DNA of 18,295 nt from Saprospiraceae bacterium (GCA_947441325.1 CANETR010000004.1:1-18295); one strand, 5' to 3'; counted from the stretch's first letter, positions 1 through 8,860 are shown. Numbers and translations are program-made. The notes: generated by a model from the letters alone, not told the origin.

Positions 1-2
1 CG

Positions 3-122
3 TCTTTCGAACGAGAAGAAATTAGAAATTTTAATTTCCTATCTTTTCTCTTCATTTCTTTTCTCTTCGCTACTTTCCTCTTTCAATCTTTCAATCTTTC
101 ATCTTTCAACTTTCATCTATAA
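3..122 (+). other. possible 3' end of murE running into a repeat array
   Basis: Frame 3 is open from the left edge to a TAA at 120-122. It begins SFEREEIRNF, which resembles the FDDREV-type C-terminus of many MurE ligases, and murE is the gene normally found just before mraY in this cluster. After that the frame translates the pyrimidine-rich repeat into a low-complexity F/L/S/N tail. If this is murE, its native stop has been lost or displaced and the protein gained about 30 junk residues. The other + frames are less convincing: frame 2 stops at 23-25 after seven residues, and frame 1 runs to a TAA at 127-129. Only about ten informative residues are visible, so this is weak. Confidence 0.25.
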
Positions 123-144
123 TCTATAATCTTTCATCTTCTAA
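43..144 (+). repeat. degenerate period-7/8 pyrimidine repeat array upstream of mraY
   Basis: The stretch divides into consecutive 7- or 8-base units: CTTTTCT, CTTCATT, TCTTTTCT, CTTCGCT, ACTTTCCT, CTTTCAAT twice, CTTTCAT, CTTTCAA, CTTTCAT, CTATAAT twice, CTTTCAT, CTTCTAA. Three A's and the mraY ATG follow. The top strand is almost pure pyrimidine plus A. It occupies what should be a short murE-mraY junction and would lie in the mRNA directly before the start codon. The reverse complement of its core unit, GAAAGAT, recurs in the array upstream of the aminotransferase at 15706. Confidence 0.8.
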
Positions 145-147
145 AAA

Positions 148-1401
148 ATGCTTTTTCATCTTTTTGATTTCTTAGACAGACAGTACGACTTGCCCGGTGC
201 GGGTCTCTTCAGGTACATTACCTTTAGAGCTGGACTGGCTGTGATGATTTCACTGCTCATTACATTGGTATTGGGTGGTAGAATCGTTAAAATCATCAAG
301 GATAAACAAATGCTTGAAAAACAAAGAGCATTGGGATTGCCAGGTGAGGAAATGAAAGCAAAGACTCCAACAATGGGAGGTATTCTCATTCTTATGGCAA
401 TACTTATTCCCTGTCTTCTCTTAGCCGATCTGACAAATGTTTATATACAACTCTTGCTGCTTTCCACCATTTGGATGGGAGTTATTGGATTTATCGATGA
501 TTATTTAAAACTTACGAGGAGCAAGGCCGGATTGAGCGGAAAATACAAAGTTTTAGGGCAGGTTGTCTTGGGAATTATTGTTGGTGCAACTATGCTTTAT
601 CATAAAGATGTAGTAGTGCGTGTTGATAAAGAACAGCTTGCTGTAGGGAACTATACAGTAATGGATACAGTGTATGTGCCTCTCGCAAATTCTACCGAAA
701 AAGTAGAAATGTATTATGTAAAAACAACAATGACCAATGTACCTTTTTTCAAAGGCAATGAATTCGATTATAAAAGTGTGCTTTGGTTTTTGGGTGAGAA
801 TTCGCACAAATGGGTTTGGATAATTTTTATACCTTTTGTCATTTTTATAGTCACAGCCGTATCGAATGCAGCAAATCTTACTGATGGTATAGACGGGCTG
901 GCTGCCGGAACCTCAGCTATAATAGGTTCTGCATTAGGACTTTTGGCCTATGTTTCAGGTAATAATCTTTTAGCGGAATACCTGGGCGTATTATATGTGC
1001 CTTATGTGGGCGAGCTGGCTATTTTTACCTCCTGTTTCCTGGGAGCCTGTATTGGATTTTTATGGTACAATGCGCATCCGGCACAAGTATTTATGGGCGA
1101 TACAGGAAGTTTGGCCCTTGGTGGCATTATAGCAGCACTCGCAATTGTAATCAGAAAAGAATTACTCATACCTGTGTTGTGCGGAATATTTTTGGCAGAA
1201 AATTTATCGGTTATACTTCAGGTTAGTTATTTTAAATATACAAAAAAGAGATATGGTGAAGGCAGAAGAATTTTTCTGATGTCACCACTTCATCATCACT
1301 TTCAGAAAAAAGGGATGCACGAATCGAAAATTGTAACCCGTTTTTGGATTGTAGGAATCATGTTGGCAATTTTAACAATTATTACATTGAAAATTAGATA
1401 G
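148..1401 (+). CDS. mraY: MraY, phospho-N-acetylmuramoyl-pentapeptide transferase
   Basis: MraY moves phospho-MurNAc-pentapeptide from UDP to undecaprenyl phosphate in the inner membrane, making lipid I. The 417-aa polytopic protein has the family's catalytic signatures: FIDDYLKL with D117/D118, NAANLTDGIDGLAAG from N240 (D246, D249), VFMGDTGSLALGG with D318, and the SPLHHHF histidine motif at 382-384. It is some 50 residues longer than the common ~360-aa form. The excess lies around residues 150-215, an insertion I know from Bacteroidota MraY. The ATG at 148 is preceded by CTAAAAA with no Shine-Dalgarno sequence, as usual in this phylum. It is the first complete gene of the dcw run, and murD follows 13 bp after its stop. 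Confidence 0.97.
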   Translation: MLFHLFDFLDRQYDLPGAGLFRYITFRAGLAVMISLLITLVLGGRIVKIIKDKQMLEKQRALGLPGEEMKAKTPTMGGILILMAILIPCLLLADLTNVYIQLLLLSTIWMGVIGFIDDYLKLTRSKAGLSGKYKVLGQVVLGIIVGATMLYHKDVVVRVDKEQLAVGNYTVMDTVYVPLANSTEKVEMYYVKTTMTNVPFFKGNEFDYKSVLWFLGENSHKWVWIIFIPFVIFIVTAVSNAANLTDGIDGLAAGTSAIIGSALGLLAYVSGNNLLAEYLGVLYVPYVGELAIFTSCFLGACIGFLWYNAHPAQVFMGDTGSLALGGIIAALAIVIRKELLIPVLCGIFLAENLSVILQVSYFKYTKKRYGEGRRIFLMSPLHHHFQKKGMHESKIVTRFWIVGIMLAILTIITLKIR

Positions 1402-1414
1402 TTATTGATAAAAA

Positions 1415-2812
1415 ATGAACGTTTTTATAAAAGAAATATCATCCAATAATAGTCCAAATCAGCAAAATCCTTTTGTAGTGGTACTTGGTGCCGGCGAGAG
1501 TGGGGTAGGTGCTGCAATTTTGGCTAAGCGCAAAGGCTATCAGGTCTTTGTGTCTGATATGGGGATGATAAAAGATATATACAAACGTGAATTACTTGAA
1601 AATAACATTGATTTTGAAGAATCGGGACACAATGAAAATTTCATACTTGAAAAGGCGGCACTGGTCATAAAAAGTCCGGGTATCCCCGATAAGGCACCTT
1701 TGGTAAAAGCATTGAAAGAGAAAGGAATAGAAATAATTGATGAATTAGAATTTGCCACTCGTTTCAGCAAAGCTAAAATTATAGCAGTAACAGGAAGTAA
1801 TGGTAAAACAACGACAACCAGACTGATATATCATATACTTGAAAGCGCAGGATTTGATGTAGGGCTTGCAGGAAATGTCGGATTTAGTTTGGCTAAACAG
1901 GTTGCAGAGGGAGATAGAGCATACTATGCTGTCGAAGTCAGCAGCTTTCAATTGGATGGCTGTACAAAGTTCAGACCATATATTGGCATTCTTACTAATA
2001 TCACGCCCGATCATTTAGATAGGTATGAGTATAAACTGGAAAACTATATAGGGTCTAAATTCCGCATCGCTCAAAATAAACAAGCCGAAGATATTTTTAT
2101 TTATAACGCTGAGGATGAGAATATTGCATTTGGTTTTGGGAAGTTTTGGAAACAGGAGGGTAATGAAGGTTGCATCCCGGTTTCTATGTCTGCACTTGCG
2201 AGCGATTCTGAGTACTTAGTGGTCAAACACAGTGATTTTAGTATTAAGAAATCGGATTTGACCATACAGGGCTGGCACAACAGGTTTAATATATCCTGTG
2301 CCGTGCTCGCAGCAAAACAATTAGGCATTGACAACGAAAAGATTTCAGAGGCACTCAGCACATTTGTAAATGAGGCACATCGCTTGGAATCTGTTTGTAC
2401 AATCAACGGAGTTGAATATATCAATGATAGTAAGGCAACTAATGTGGATTCGGTTTTTTACGCATTGGAAGCAATGACAAAACCTGTGCTGTGGATAGTT
2501 GGCGGGGTTGACAAGGGAAACGATTACAGCCCTTTGTTCGACTTAGCCGAGAAAAAAGTAAAGGCAGTCATTTGTATGGGTAAAGACAATGAAAAGATAT
2601 TGAATGCTTTTAAAAATAAAATTGAAATTATAGTTGAAAGCGGAAGCATGCAAGAGGCATTAAAGGCTGCAAGTCTATATGCAAATAGTGGTGATGTAGT
2701 GCTATTATCTCCGGCCTGTGCAAGTTTCGATCTTTTTAATAATTATCAACACAGAGGAAATGTATTCAAGGAAATCTTAAGCTCAGCAATGGCTGAATTA
2801 GAAAATAAATAG
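1415..2812 (+). CDS. murD: MurD, UDP-MurNAc-L-alanine:D-glutamate ligase
   Basis: This is a cytoplasmic ATP-dependent Mur ligase that adds D-glutamate to UDP-MurNAc-L-Ala. Its 465 aa are close to the usual length. The N-terminal Rossmann-like UDP-binding domain shows VVVLGAGESGVG from about residue 22. The central ATPase domain has the P-loop TGSNGKTTTT with K131, followed by EVSSFQLD and NITPDHLDRY. The C-terminal domain carries NDSKATNVDS, WIVGGVDKG and LLSPACASFDLF, all MurD-type. The first ~20 residues (to NSPNQQNP) are a poorly conserved extension, so a slightly later start cannot be excluded, but no better-placed ATG is seen before the GAGESG motif. It sits 13 bp after mraY and 15 bp before ftsW, consistent with one transcript. 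Confidence 0.96.
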   Translation: MNVFIKEISSNNSPNQQNPFVVVLGAGESGVGAAILAKRKGYQVFVSDMGMIKDIYKRELLENNIDFEESGHNENFILEKAALVIKSPGIPDKAPLVKALKEKGIEIIDELEFATRFSKAKIIAVTGSNGKTTTTRLIYHILESAGFDVGLAGNVGFSLAKQVAEGDRAYYAVEVSSFQLDGCTKFRPYIGILTNITPDHLDRYEYKLENYIGSKFRIAQNKQAEDIFIYNAEDENIAFGFGKFWKQEGNEGCIPVSMSALASDSEYLVVKHSDFSIKKSDLTIQGWHNRFNISCAVLAAKQLGIDNEKISEALSTFVNEAHRLESVCTINGVEYINDSKATNVDSVFYALEAMTKPVLWIVGGVDKGNDYSPLFDLAEKKVKAVICMGKDNEKILNAFKNKIEIIVESGSMQEALKAASLYANSGDVVLLSPACASFDLFNNYQHRGNVFKEILSSAMAELENK

Positions 2813-2827
2813 GCTTTTAATATAATT

Positions 2828-4045
2828 ATGAATAACAGAGCTGAAATATTAAGAAACAGAATGGCTGCAATGCTACAGGGAGACAGAATTATCTGGCTCT
2901 TGATAGCGCTGCTTGCTATTTTTTCTGTGCTTACCGTGTACAGCTCTGCCGATGTATTGGCATTGAGAAATGATACTTATACCGAATCTTTCCTGGTTCG
3001 ACACGTAGTATTGTTGTTGGGCGCCTTAGTTGTGATGTACGTGGCTCATATGGTGAACTATATGCAATATGCAAAATGGTCGACTGTACTCATAGCAATT
3101 GCAATCCCTATGCTCATTTATACCATGTTTTTTGGTGTAAATATCAATGGCGCTTCGCGATGGATAAGGTTGCCTTTTGTTGGAATTACCTTCCAAACCT
3201 CAGATTTTGCTAAACTGGCAATTATACTTTATGTGGCAAGAACTGTTGCCATCATGCAAACAAAAAAACTGTCTCAATTAGAATTGCTTGGGCCGGTTCT
3301 GGCAACGGTTGTTTTGATTGCGCCTTACGATTTGTCAAATGCATTGGTATTGTTTTTAACCTGTGTCATGCAAATGTTCATAGGTAAAGTAGAGCTTAGA
3401 AACGTATTTTCTCTAATAATGTTGGGTGCAGGGCTATTTGCCTTGCTTATCATCATGTCAGAGATTTTTCCAGCAATAAGGGTTGATACATGGATAAGTC
3501 GATTAAAAGTATTCTTTGAAGGGGGTAGTCCAGAGGATACCTTTCAACTACTGCAAGCTAAAATGGCAGTTGCCAAAGGAGGATTTTTTGGAGTAGGACC
3601 CGGCAATGGCGTACAATCTTATTTCTTGCCCCATGCTTATTCCGACTATATATACTGCATTATCATTGAGGAATATGGGATGTTTGGCGGCGTGTTGGTT
3701 TTGATGTTGTATATGATGCTCGTGATTAGAACTATCAGAATGGTAAACAAATCACCTAAGGCATTTGGTTCTATGTTGGCCATGGGATTGACACTAAGTA
3801 TAACCATACAGGCTTTTGCGCACATGGCTGTAAATGTAAATCTAATGCCAGTTACAGGTCTAACCTTGCCTTTCGTGAGTTTGGGTGGAACCTCGCTCAT
3901 GTTTACAGGGATTTCCTTGGGTATTATACTTTCGGTGAGTCGACACATTGAAAAAACAAGCGAAAAAGAGAAAAAACAGGAAGGATTTGAAGAGAAAAAG
4001 GAGAATGTAGTGAAAACAGAAGAAAAGAAAATTGATCAGGTATAA
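2828..4045 (+). CDS. ftsW: FtsW, SEDS-family septal peptidoglycan glycosyltransferase
   Basis: FtsW polymerises lipid II into septal glycan strands together with its class B PBP partner in the divisome. The 405-aa protein is strongly hydrophobic with about ten membrane segments. SEDS signatures are visible: GVGPGNG, then FLPHAYSDYIYCIIIEE containing the presumed catalytic aspartate D273 (counterpart of the PEAHTDFIFA motif), and LPFVSLGGTS near 347-356. Many family members have PFxSYGG here, so L352 is a small deviation. The C-terminal ~30 residues form a highly charged K/E-rich cytoplasmic tail. The gene lies 15 bp after murD and 10 bp before murG. RodA is the alternative, but the position between murD and murG makes FtsW the clear choice. 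Confidence 0.95.
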   Translation: MNNRAEILRNRMAAMLQGDRIIWLLIALLAIFSVLTVYSSADVLALRNDTYTESFLVRHVVLLLGALVVMYVAHMVNYMQYAKWSTVLIAIAIPMLIYTMFFGVNINGASRWIRLPFVGITFQTSDFAKLAIILYVARTVAIMQTKKLSQLELLGPVLATVVLIAPYDLSNALVLFLTCVMQMFIGKVELRNVFSLIMLGAGLFALLIIMSEIFPAIRVDTWISRLKVFFEGGSPEDTFQLLQAKMAVAKGGFFGVGPGNGVQSYFLPHAYSDYIYCIIIEEYGMFGGVLVLMLYMMLVIRTIRMVNKSPKAFGSMLAMGLTLSITIQAFAHMAVNVNLMPVTGLTLPFVSLGGTSLMFTGISLGIILSVSRHIEKTSEKEKKQEGFEEKKENVVKTEEKKIDQV

Positions 4046-4055
4046 AGAATAGATT

Positions 4056-5141
4056 ATGAGATTCATTATCAGTGGAGGAGGAACAGGCGGTCATATTTAT
4101 CCCGCTATTGCAATTGCCGAGGCTATCAAAAAACAGATGCCCGAGGCTGAATTCCTATTCATTGGTGCCAAAGGAAGAATGGAAATGGAAAAAGTGCCGC
4201 AGGCCGGGTATAAAATCGAGGGACTTTGGATAAGTGGATTTCAGCGCAAGGAACTTTGGAAAAACATCAGTTTGCCTTTTAAGATTTTATTTTCTATGAT
4301 CAAAGTATGGGGAATAATTTCGAAGTTTAAACCCGATGCGGTTATTGGGGTAGGGGGTTATGCAAGCGGTGTTGCCTTGAAAGTGGCAGGCTGGAGAAAA
4401 ATTCCAACATTGATTCATGAACAGAATTCTTTTGCTGGAAAAACCAATCAACTTTTGGCTAAATCGGCCCGTAAGATATGTGTTGCATACGATGGAATGG
4501 AGCGTTTCTTTCCTGCAGATAAACTGATACTTACTGGCAATCCGGTCAGACAGGATATTCTGGATATCAGTTCGAAAAAGGAAGCAGGACTTAAGCATTA
4601 TGGTTTCTCCGCAGATAAAAAGGTCATAATGGTTACAGGCGGGAGTTTGGGGGCAAAAACCATAAATGAAAGCATTGGCAATAATTTACAGCAGTTGGCA
4701 GATGCCAATGTTCAAATAATTTGGCAGGTAGGTAAATTTTATTTCGAAACTTATTCGCCTATGGGCGCAGGAATACATGCTGTGAAAGTACTAGGATTTA
4801 TCGACCGAATGGATCTGGCTTATGCAGCCGCCGACCTTGTCATAGCAAGAGCAGGAGCATTGACTATTTCGGAACTATGTGTAAGTGGAAAAGCTGCCAT
4901 TCTCATTCCTTCGCCAAATGTGGCCGAGGACCATCAGACGGCAAATGCAATGGCTTTGGTGAAGAAAGATGCAGCAGTGCTTGTGAAAGATGCAGAAGCC
5001 AGGGAAACCTTAGTTGCAAAAGCACTTGAATTACTTAGTAATGATGATAGAAGAAAAGAATTGGAAACAAATATTAAAAAACTTGCCATGCCCGATGCTT
5101 CCGAAAGGATAGCCAAGGAATGCCTGGCTTTGAAAAAATAA
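4056..5141 (+). CDS. murG: MurG, UDP-GlcNAc:lipid I N-acetylglucosaminyltransferase
   Basis: MurG adds GlcNAc to lipid I on the inner face of the membrane, producing lipid II. This is a GT-B fold enzyme of 361 aa, the normal length. The N-terminal domain opens with the glycine-rich loop SGGGTGGHIYPAIA (G7-H13) and contains VIGVGGYASG and LIHEQNSFAGKTNQLL. The C-terminal domain contains VTGGSLGAKTINE (G195-G199), then RAGALTISELCVSGKAAILIP and the PNVAEDHQTANA nucleotide-sugar region. It starts 10 bp after the ftsW stop and is followed 18 bp later by murC. Nothing about it is unusual. Confidence 0.97.
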   Translation: MRFIISGGGTGGHIYPAIAIAEAIKKQMPEAEFLFIGAKGRMEMEKVPQAGYKIEGLWISGFQRKELWKNISLPFKILFSMIKVWGIISKFKPDAVIGVGGYASGVALKVAGWRKIPTLIHEQNSFAGKTNQLLAKSARKICVAYDGMERFFPADKLILTGNPVRQDILDISSKKEAGLKHYGFSADKKVIMVTGGSLGAKTINESIGNNLQQLADANVQIIWQVGKFYFETYSPMGAGIHAVKVLGFIDRMDLAYAAADLVIARAGALTISELCVSGKAAILIPSPNVAEDHQTANAMALVKKDAAVLVKDAEARETLVAKALELLSNDDRRKELETNIKKLAMPDASERIAKECLALKK

Positions 5142-5159
5142 AATTGAATTTGTAAAATT

Positions 5160-6521
5160 ATGGATTTCTCCAGCATCAAAAAGATTTACTTAGTCGGAAT
5201 TGGAGGCATAGGCATGAGTGCTCTTGCCCGCTATTTCAATGGTCTCGGAATGAAAATTTGGGGCTATGACAAAGTACGTACCGATTTGACTGCAGAATTG
5301 GAAAATGAGGGTATGGAAATCCATTATCATGAAGATATTTCCTTAATTCCCGAGGCTGTTGATCTGGTAATTTATACCCCGGCTATTCCTAAAGAACATG
5401 CAGAGTTATGCTACTTTATAGATCATAATTATACAATTATGAAGCGGGCAGAGGTATTGGGTCTTATTTCCCGAAACCGCAAAACAATTGCGGTAGCAGG
5501 TACTCATGGCAAAACTAGCACAAGTTCAATTCTAACCTATATTTTGAGAACAGCAGGAGTAGATTGTACTGCTTTCCTTGGTGGAATTGCCAATAATTTT
5601 AATTCAAATTTTATAAATGGTAGTTCAGAATGGGTTGTAATGGAAGCAGATGAATTTGATCGTTCTTTCCTTCAGCTCAATCCTGAAATAGCCATTGTGA
5701 CCTCGATGGATGCCGACCATTTGGATATTTATGGCAATCACGATGAAATGAAGGCAAGCTATCTGAAGTTTATGGGACAGGCCAAAACGGATCTGTTACT
5801 CCGCAAGGGATTGGAAGAGAATATCGGACATGCAGAAATTAAAGCCAAGATACATAGCTATGGTACCGAAGCAGGTGCTGAATATCAGAGCTTACGTATC
5901 CGTTCAGAAGCACCTAATTTTGTTTTTGATTGGAAGGATAATGCGCTTGGAACAAAATGGGACGATCTGCTTTTTACACTGCCAGGCCGACACAATGTTG
6001 AAAATGCCACAGCTGCTATTGCAGTAGCCCAGCTACTTGGATGTGAGGAACAAAAAATAAGACAAGCACTGAGAACATTCCGCGGAATTTGGCGACGTTT
6101 TGAATGGGTTTATCAAAGTCCTGATGCTGTTTTTATCGATGATTATGCTCACCACCCCGAAGAGTTGAAGGCTGCTATCAGAGCTGCTCGCAGTCTTTTC
6201 CCCGATCGTAAAATTACAGGTGTTTTCCAACCTCATTTATATTCCAGAACCAGAGATTTTGTGGATGGTTTTGCAGAAGCACTGGATGAACTGGACGAGC
6301 TTTTGCTTTTGGATATTTATCCTGCCAGAGAATTGCCGATTGATGGAGTGAGTTCAAAAATTATTTTTGATAAAATGAAATCTAAAAACAAGCAATTGAT
6401 TTCGAAAAATAATTTGATTGAAAAATTAAAAGAGAATAAAATTGAAGTCTTAATGACCTTGGGAGCAGGAGATATAGGTGCCATGACAAAAGACATTGCA
6501 AAAGCAATTTTTAAAAACTGA
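5160..6521 (+). CDS. murC: MurC, UDP-MurNAc:L-alanine ligase
   Basis: MurC catalyses the first peptide-forming step on UDP-MurNAc in the cytoplasm, using ATP. The 453-aa protein has the MurC N-terminal dinucleotide-like loop VGIGGIGMSALA (about residues 12-23), the ATP-binding loop AGTHGKTSTSS with K118, and EADEFDRSFLQLNP followed by TSMDADHLDIYG in the catalytic domain. The C-terminal domain has the RRFEW and DDYAHHPEEL motifs, which separate MurC from the other Mur ligases. It follows murG by 18 bp and precedes ftsQ by 36 bp. In many proteobacteria ddl lies between murC and ftsQ. Here it does not, which fits the Bacteroidota gene order. Confidence 0.97.
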   Translation: MDFSSIKKIYLVGIGGIGMSALARYFNGLGMKIWGYDKVRTDLTAELENEGMEIHYHEDISLIPEAVDLVIYTPAIPKEHAELCYFIDHNYTIMKRAEVLGLISRNRKTIAVAGTHGKTSTSSILTYILRTAGVDCTAFLGGIANNFNSNFINGSSEWVVMEADEFDRSFLQLNPEIAIVTSMDADHLDIYGNHDEMKASYLKFMGQAKTDLLLRKGLEENIGHAEIKAKIHSYGTEAGAEYQSLRIRSEAPNFVFDWKDNALGTKWDDLLFTLPGRHNVENATAAIAVAQLLGCEEQKIRQALRTFRGIWRRFEWVYQSPDAVFIDDYAHHPEELKAAIRAARSLFPDRKITGVFQPHLYSRTRDFVDGFAEALDELDELLLLDIYPARELPIDGVSSKIIFDKMKSKNKQLISKNNLIEKLKENKIEVLMTLGAGDIGAMTKDIAKAIFKN

Positions 6522-6557
6522 TTTGAAAAGATTTAATAATAAAGTTAATTACGGAAA

Positions 6558-7385
6558 ATGAAAATACATCCTAAAAGAATGCGCTGGATAGTCAAGAGAC
6601 TCTTATGGGTCCTTGCTGCTCTTGTGCTTTTCCTTGTGGTGTTGGGCGCAATCCGTTACAAAAGAAAAAGTTTAGTAAGGGAGCTTAAAATTCAAATTTT
6701 AGAAGACAAAGAAAAAAATAAGTTTGTAGATGAAGAGGATGTTAAAAGCATCATTTTTAATAAGTTTGGGCATTATGTAGAGGGTCAGACCATCGAAAAG
6801 ATTAATACAAATGCAACAGAAATAGCTTTAGAGCAGGATGTATTCATCAAAGAAGCCGATGTTTTTATTGATGCCCAAAACAATGTAAATATAAAGGTAT
6901 CTCAGAGAGAGCCAATTTTGAGGGTAATGGATATCGAAGACGAAACTTATTATTTGGATGAAAAAGGAACAAGAATACCATATTCTTCAAAATATACTTC
7001 ACGTACCCTGGTTGCTACTGGTGATGTAGGATTATATAATGAGGCTTTTCTTGATCTTCCAGAAAATAGATTGAATCAAATTTTTCAATTGGCAAAAAAA
7101 ATATTGGCAAATCCTTTTCTAAAGGTGCAGATAGAACAAATTCATATAGATCATAATGGTGAGGCTATTTTAGTACCCAAACTTGGAAATCATAAAATCT
7201 ATTTTGGCCTGCCGGCAGACAATACCGACGATAAACTTAGCAGGCTTCAAAATTTTTATGAGAAGGCTTTGCCTTACGAAGGATGGGAAAAATATAAATA
7301 CATCAATTTATCTTATGACAATCAAATTGTGGCAAAGATGAAGGAAGAGCCAGAACCTAAAACGGAAAAACAAAAATCTAATTAA
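6558..7385 (+). CDS. ftsQ: FtsQ, bitopic cell-division protein
   Basis: FtsQ is a bitopic divisome scaffold that links cytoplasmic and periplasmic division proteins. The 275-aa product has a short basic cytoplasmic end (MKIHPKRMRWIVKR), one membrane segment at about residues 14-32, and an extracytoplasmic region of about 240 aa. The first part (about 38-115) has the helix/strand pattern of a POTRA domain. It leads into VSQREPILRV and YYLDEKGTRIPY, which match the FtsQ/DivIB beta domain. Assignment rests on these motifs, the topology and the position between murC and ftsA, since FtsQ sequences diverge strongly. The C-terminus is charged and Lys/Glu-rich. Confidence 0.9.
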   Translation: MKIHPKRMRWIVKRLLWVLAALVLFLVVLGAIRYKRKSLVRELKIQILEDKEKNKFVDEEDVKSIIFNKFGHYVEGQTIEKINTNATEIALEQDVFIKEADVFIDAQNNVNIKVSQREPILRVMDIEDETYYLDEKGTRIPYSSKYTSRTLVATGDVGLYNEAFLDLPENRLNQIFQLAKKILANPFLKVQIEQIHIDHNGEAILVPKLGNHKIYFGLPADNTDDKLSRLQNFYEKALPYEGWEKYKYINLSYDNQIVAKMKEEPEPKTEKQKSN

Positions 7386-7441
7386 TATTTTTACTGTAAG
7401 CACTTTTTTAACGGGCGCAGCCCACACTAAACTCTAATAGG

Positions 7442-8782
7442 ATGGAGAAAAATAATGAAATCGTAGTAGCCCTCGACATTGGTACAACCAAGATAGTCGC
7501 GATGGCAGGCCGTAAAGATGTTCACGGCAAACTGGAAATCCTCGGAATCGGCAAAGTAGAATCTGTCGGTGTTATCAGAGGCGTAGTTTCCAATATTGAA
7601 AAAACTGTAAAGGCAATCAGCGATGCTATTGCAGAAGCTGAGCGCCGTTCAGGACTTGAAATAGCTGTTATTAATGTTGGCATTGCCGGACAGCATATCA
7701 AAAGTCTGCAACATCGTGGAATTCACACAAGAAATAGCATTCATGATGAAATTTCACACTCGGATATTGATAGCCTCATTTCCGATATGTATAAATTGGC
7801 CTTGCCTCCCGGCGACAAAATTATTCATGTAATTCCACAGGAATATATTGTTGACGCAGAACAGGGTATTGTAGATCCGGTTGGAATGTCGGGAGTGCGC
7901 CTAGAGGCAAATTTCCACATCATTACTGGTCAGATTACTGCTATCAAAAATCTGCAAAAATGTGTTGAAAAGTCTGATCTGGAAATGGCTGGACTCACCC
8001 TCGAGCCTATAGCTTCAGCAGCAGCCGTTCTCAGCAAAGAAGAGATGGAAGCAGGCATAGCTTTGGTTGACATCGGAGGTGGTACAACAGATATCGCTAT
8101 TTTCCACGAAGGAATTATTCGCCATACTGCTGTTATTCCTTTTGGTGGCAATGTCATTACTAAAGACATCAAAGAAGGATGTAGTGTAATGCAGCAACAG
8201 GCCGAAAAACTTAAAGTAAAGTTCGGATCTGCATTGGCTTCAGAAATTAAGGAGAATAGAATTGTAAGTATTGCCGGTCTTAAAGGACATCCGCACAAAG
8301 AAATTTCTGAGCGTAATTTGGCACATATCATACAAGCTCGTATGGAAGAAATTATCGATCAGGTTTACTGGGAAATCCGCAAGTCGGGATTCGAGCGTAA
8401 GCTTAGCGGTGGTATTGTTCTTACGGGTGGTGGTTCCTTGTTGAAAAATCTCGAACAGTTGGTTGAGTTCCGTACAGGTATGAATGCAAGAACTGGTATT
8501 CCGGTCGAACATTTGTCGCACGGTTACGAGAAAGAAGTAGCCAGTCCGGTATATTCAACTGCAATAGGGCTTGTCCTCAAGGGATTCGATGATATTGAAA
8601 CTGGTAAAGTACGTCAATTCGCCAATTCTTATGCAGGAAACTACGTTCCCGCTGGCATTGAGGATAACGGAAATCCCGGTCAAAATCAGAAAAAAGACAG
8701 ACAAAAATCAAATTGGTTCGATAAAATTTATCAGAGAACCAAACAATGGTTCGAGTCGGAACCTGATGCGGATTTAAAATAA
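7442..8782 (+). CDS. ftsA: FtsA, actin-like membrane anchor of the Z ring
   Basis: FtsA is an actin/HSP70-fold ATPase that tethers FtsZ filaments to the membrane and recruits later divisome proteins. In the 446-aa protein the phosphate-1 loop is ALDIGTTKIVA (D12-T16), the FtsA-specific 1C subdomain falls at about residues 85-165, the phosphate-2 loop is VDIGGGTTDIAIF (D210-D217), and the adenosine motif is GIVLTGGGSLLKNLE. The last 25-30 residues after a polar linker (SNWFDKIYQRTKQWFES) form the expected amphipathic membrane-targeting helix. The start at 7442 follows a 56-bp gap from ftsQ that contains a short GGGC/GCCC inverted repeat at 7413-7423. A 160-bp gap separates it from ftsZ. Confidence 0.96.
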   Translation: MEKNNEIVVALDIGTTKIVAMAGRKDVHGKLEILGIGKVESVGVIRGVVSNIEKTVKAISDAIAEAERRSGLEIAVINVGIAGQHIKSLQHRGIHTRNSIHDEISHSDIDSLISDMYKLALPPGDKIIHVIPQEYIVDAEQGIVDPVGMSGVRLEANFHIITGQITAIKNLQKCVEKSDLEMAGLTLEPIASAAAVLSKEEMEAGIALVDIGGGTTDIAIFHEGIIRHTAVIPFGGNVITKDIKEGCSVMQQQAEKLKVKFGSALASEIKENRIVSIAGLKGHPHKEISERNLAHIIQARMEEIIDQVYWEIRKSGFERKLSGGIVLTGGGSLLKNLEQLVEFRTGMNARTGIPVEHLSHGYEKEVASPVYSTAIGLVLKGFDDIETGKVRQFANSYAGNYVPAGIEDNGNPGQNQKKDRQKSNWFDKIYQRTKQWFESEPDADLK

Positions 8783-8829
8783 AAGCATCAGATTCAAAAA
8801 AAAAGTCGTAAACTTTTCTGATAAAAGCA

Positions 8830-8860
8830 TTGGTATTAAATTATAAATATGTTAATTTAG
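8830..8860 (+). promoter_or_regulatory. likely Bacteroidota-type promoter for ftsZ
   Basis: A TTG at 8830-8832 is followed by exactly 20 bases and then TAATTTAG at 8853-8860, one mismatch from the TAnnTTTG -7 element used by the primary sigma factor of Bacteroidota. It lies in the unusually wide ftsA-ftsZ gap and would give a transcript start about 75 bases before the ftsZ ATG. A 6-bp inverted repeat (GTTTTG/CAAAAC, 8882-8899) lies inside the resulting leader. This fits ftsZ being transcribed at a higher level than the rest of the cluster. It was found by eye only. Confidence 0.45.

Noticed and set aside
7413..7423. GGGC/GCCC hairpin before ftsA
   Set aside because: The stem is 4 bp with no T-run or known binding motif, so it is too small to call as a regulatory site.
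8799..8817. Terminator after ftsA (AAAAGT/ACTTTT)
   Set aside because: The stem is only about 6 bp with a single G-C pair and no convincing T-run.
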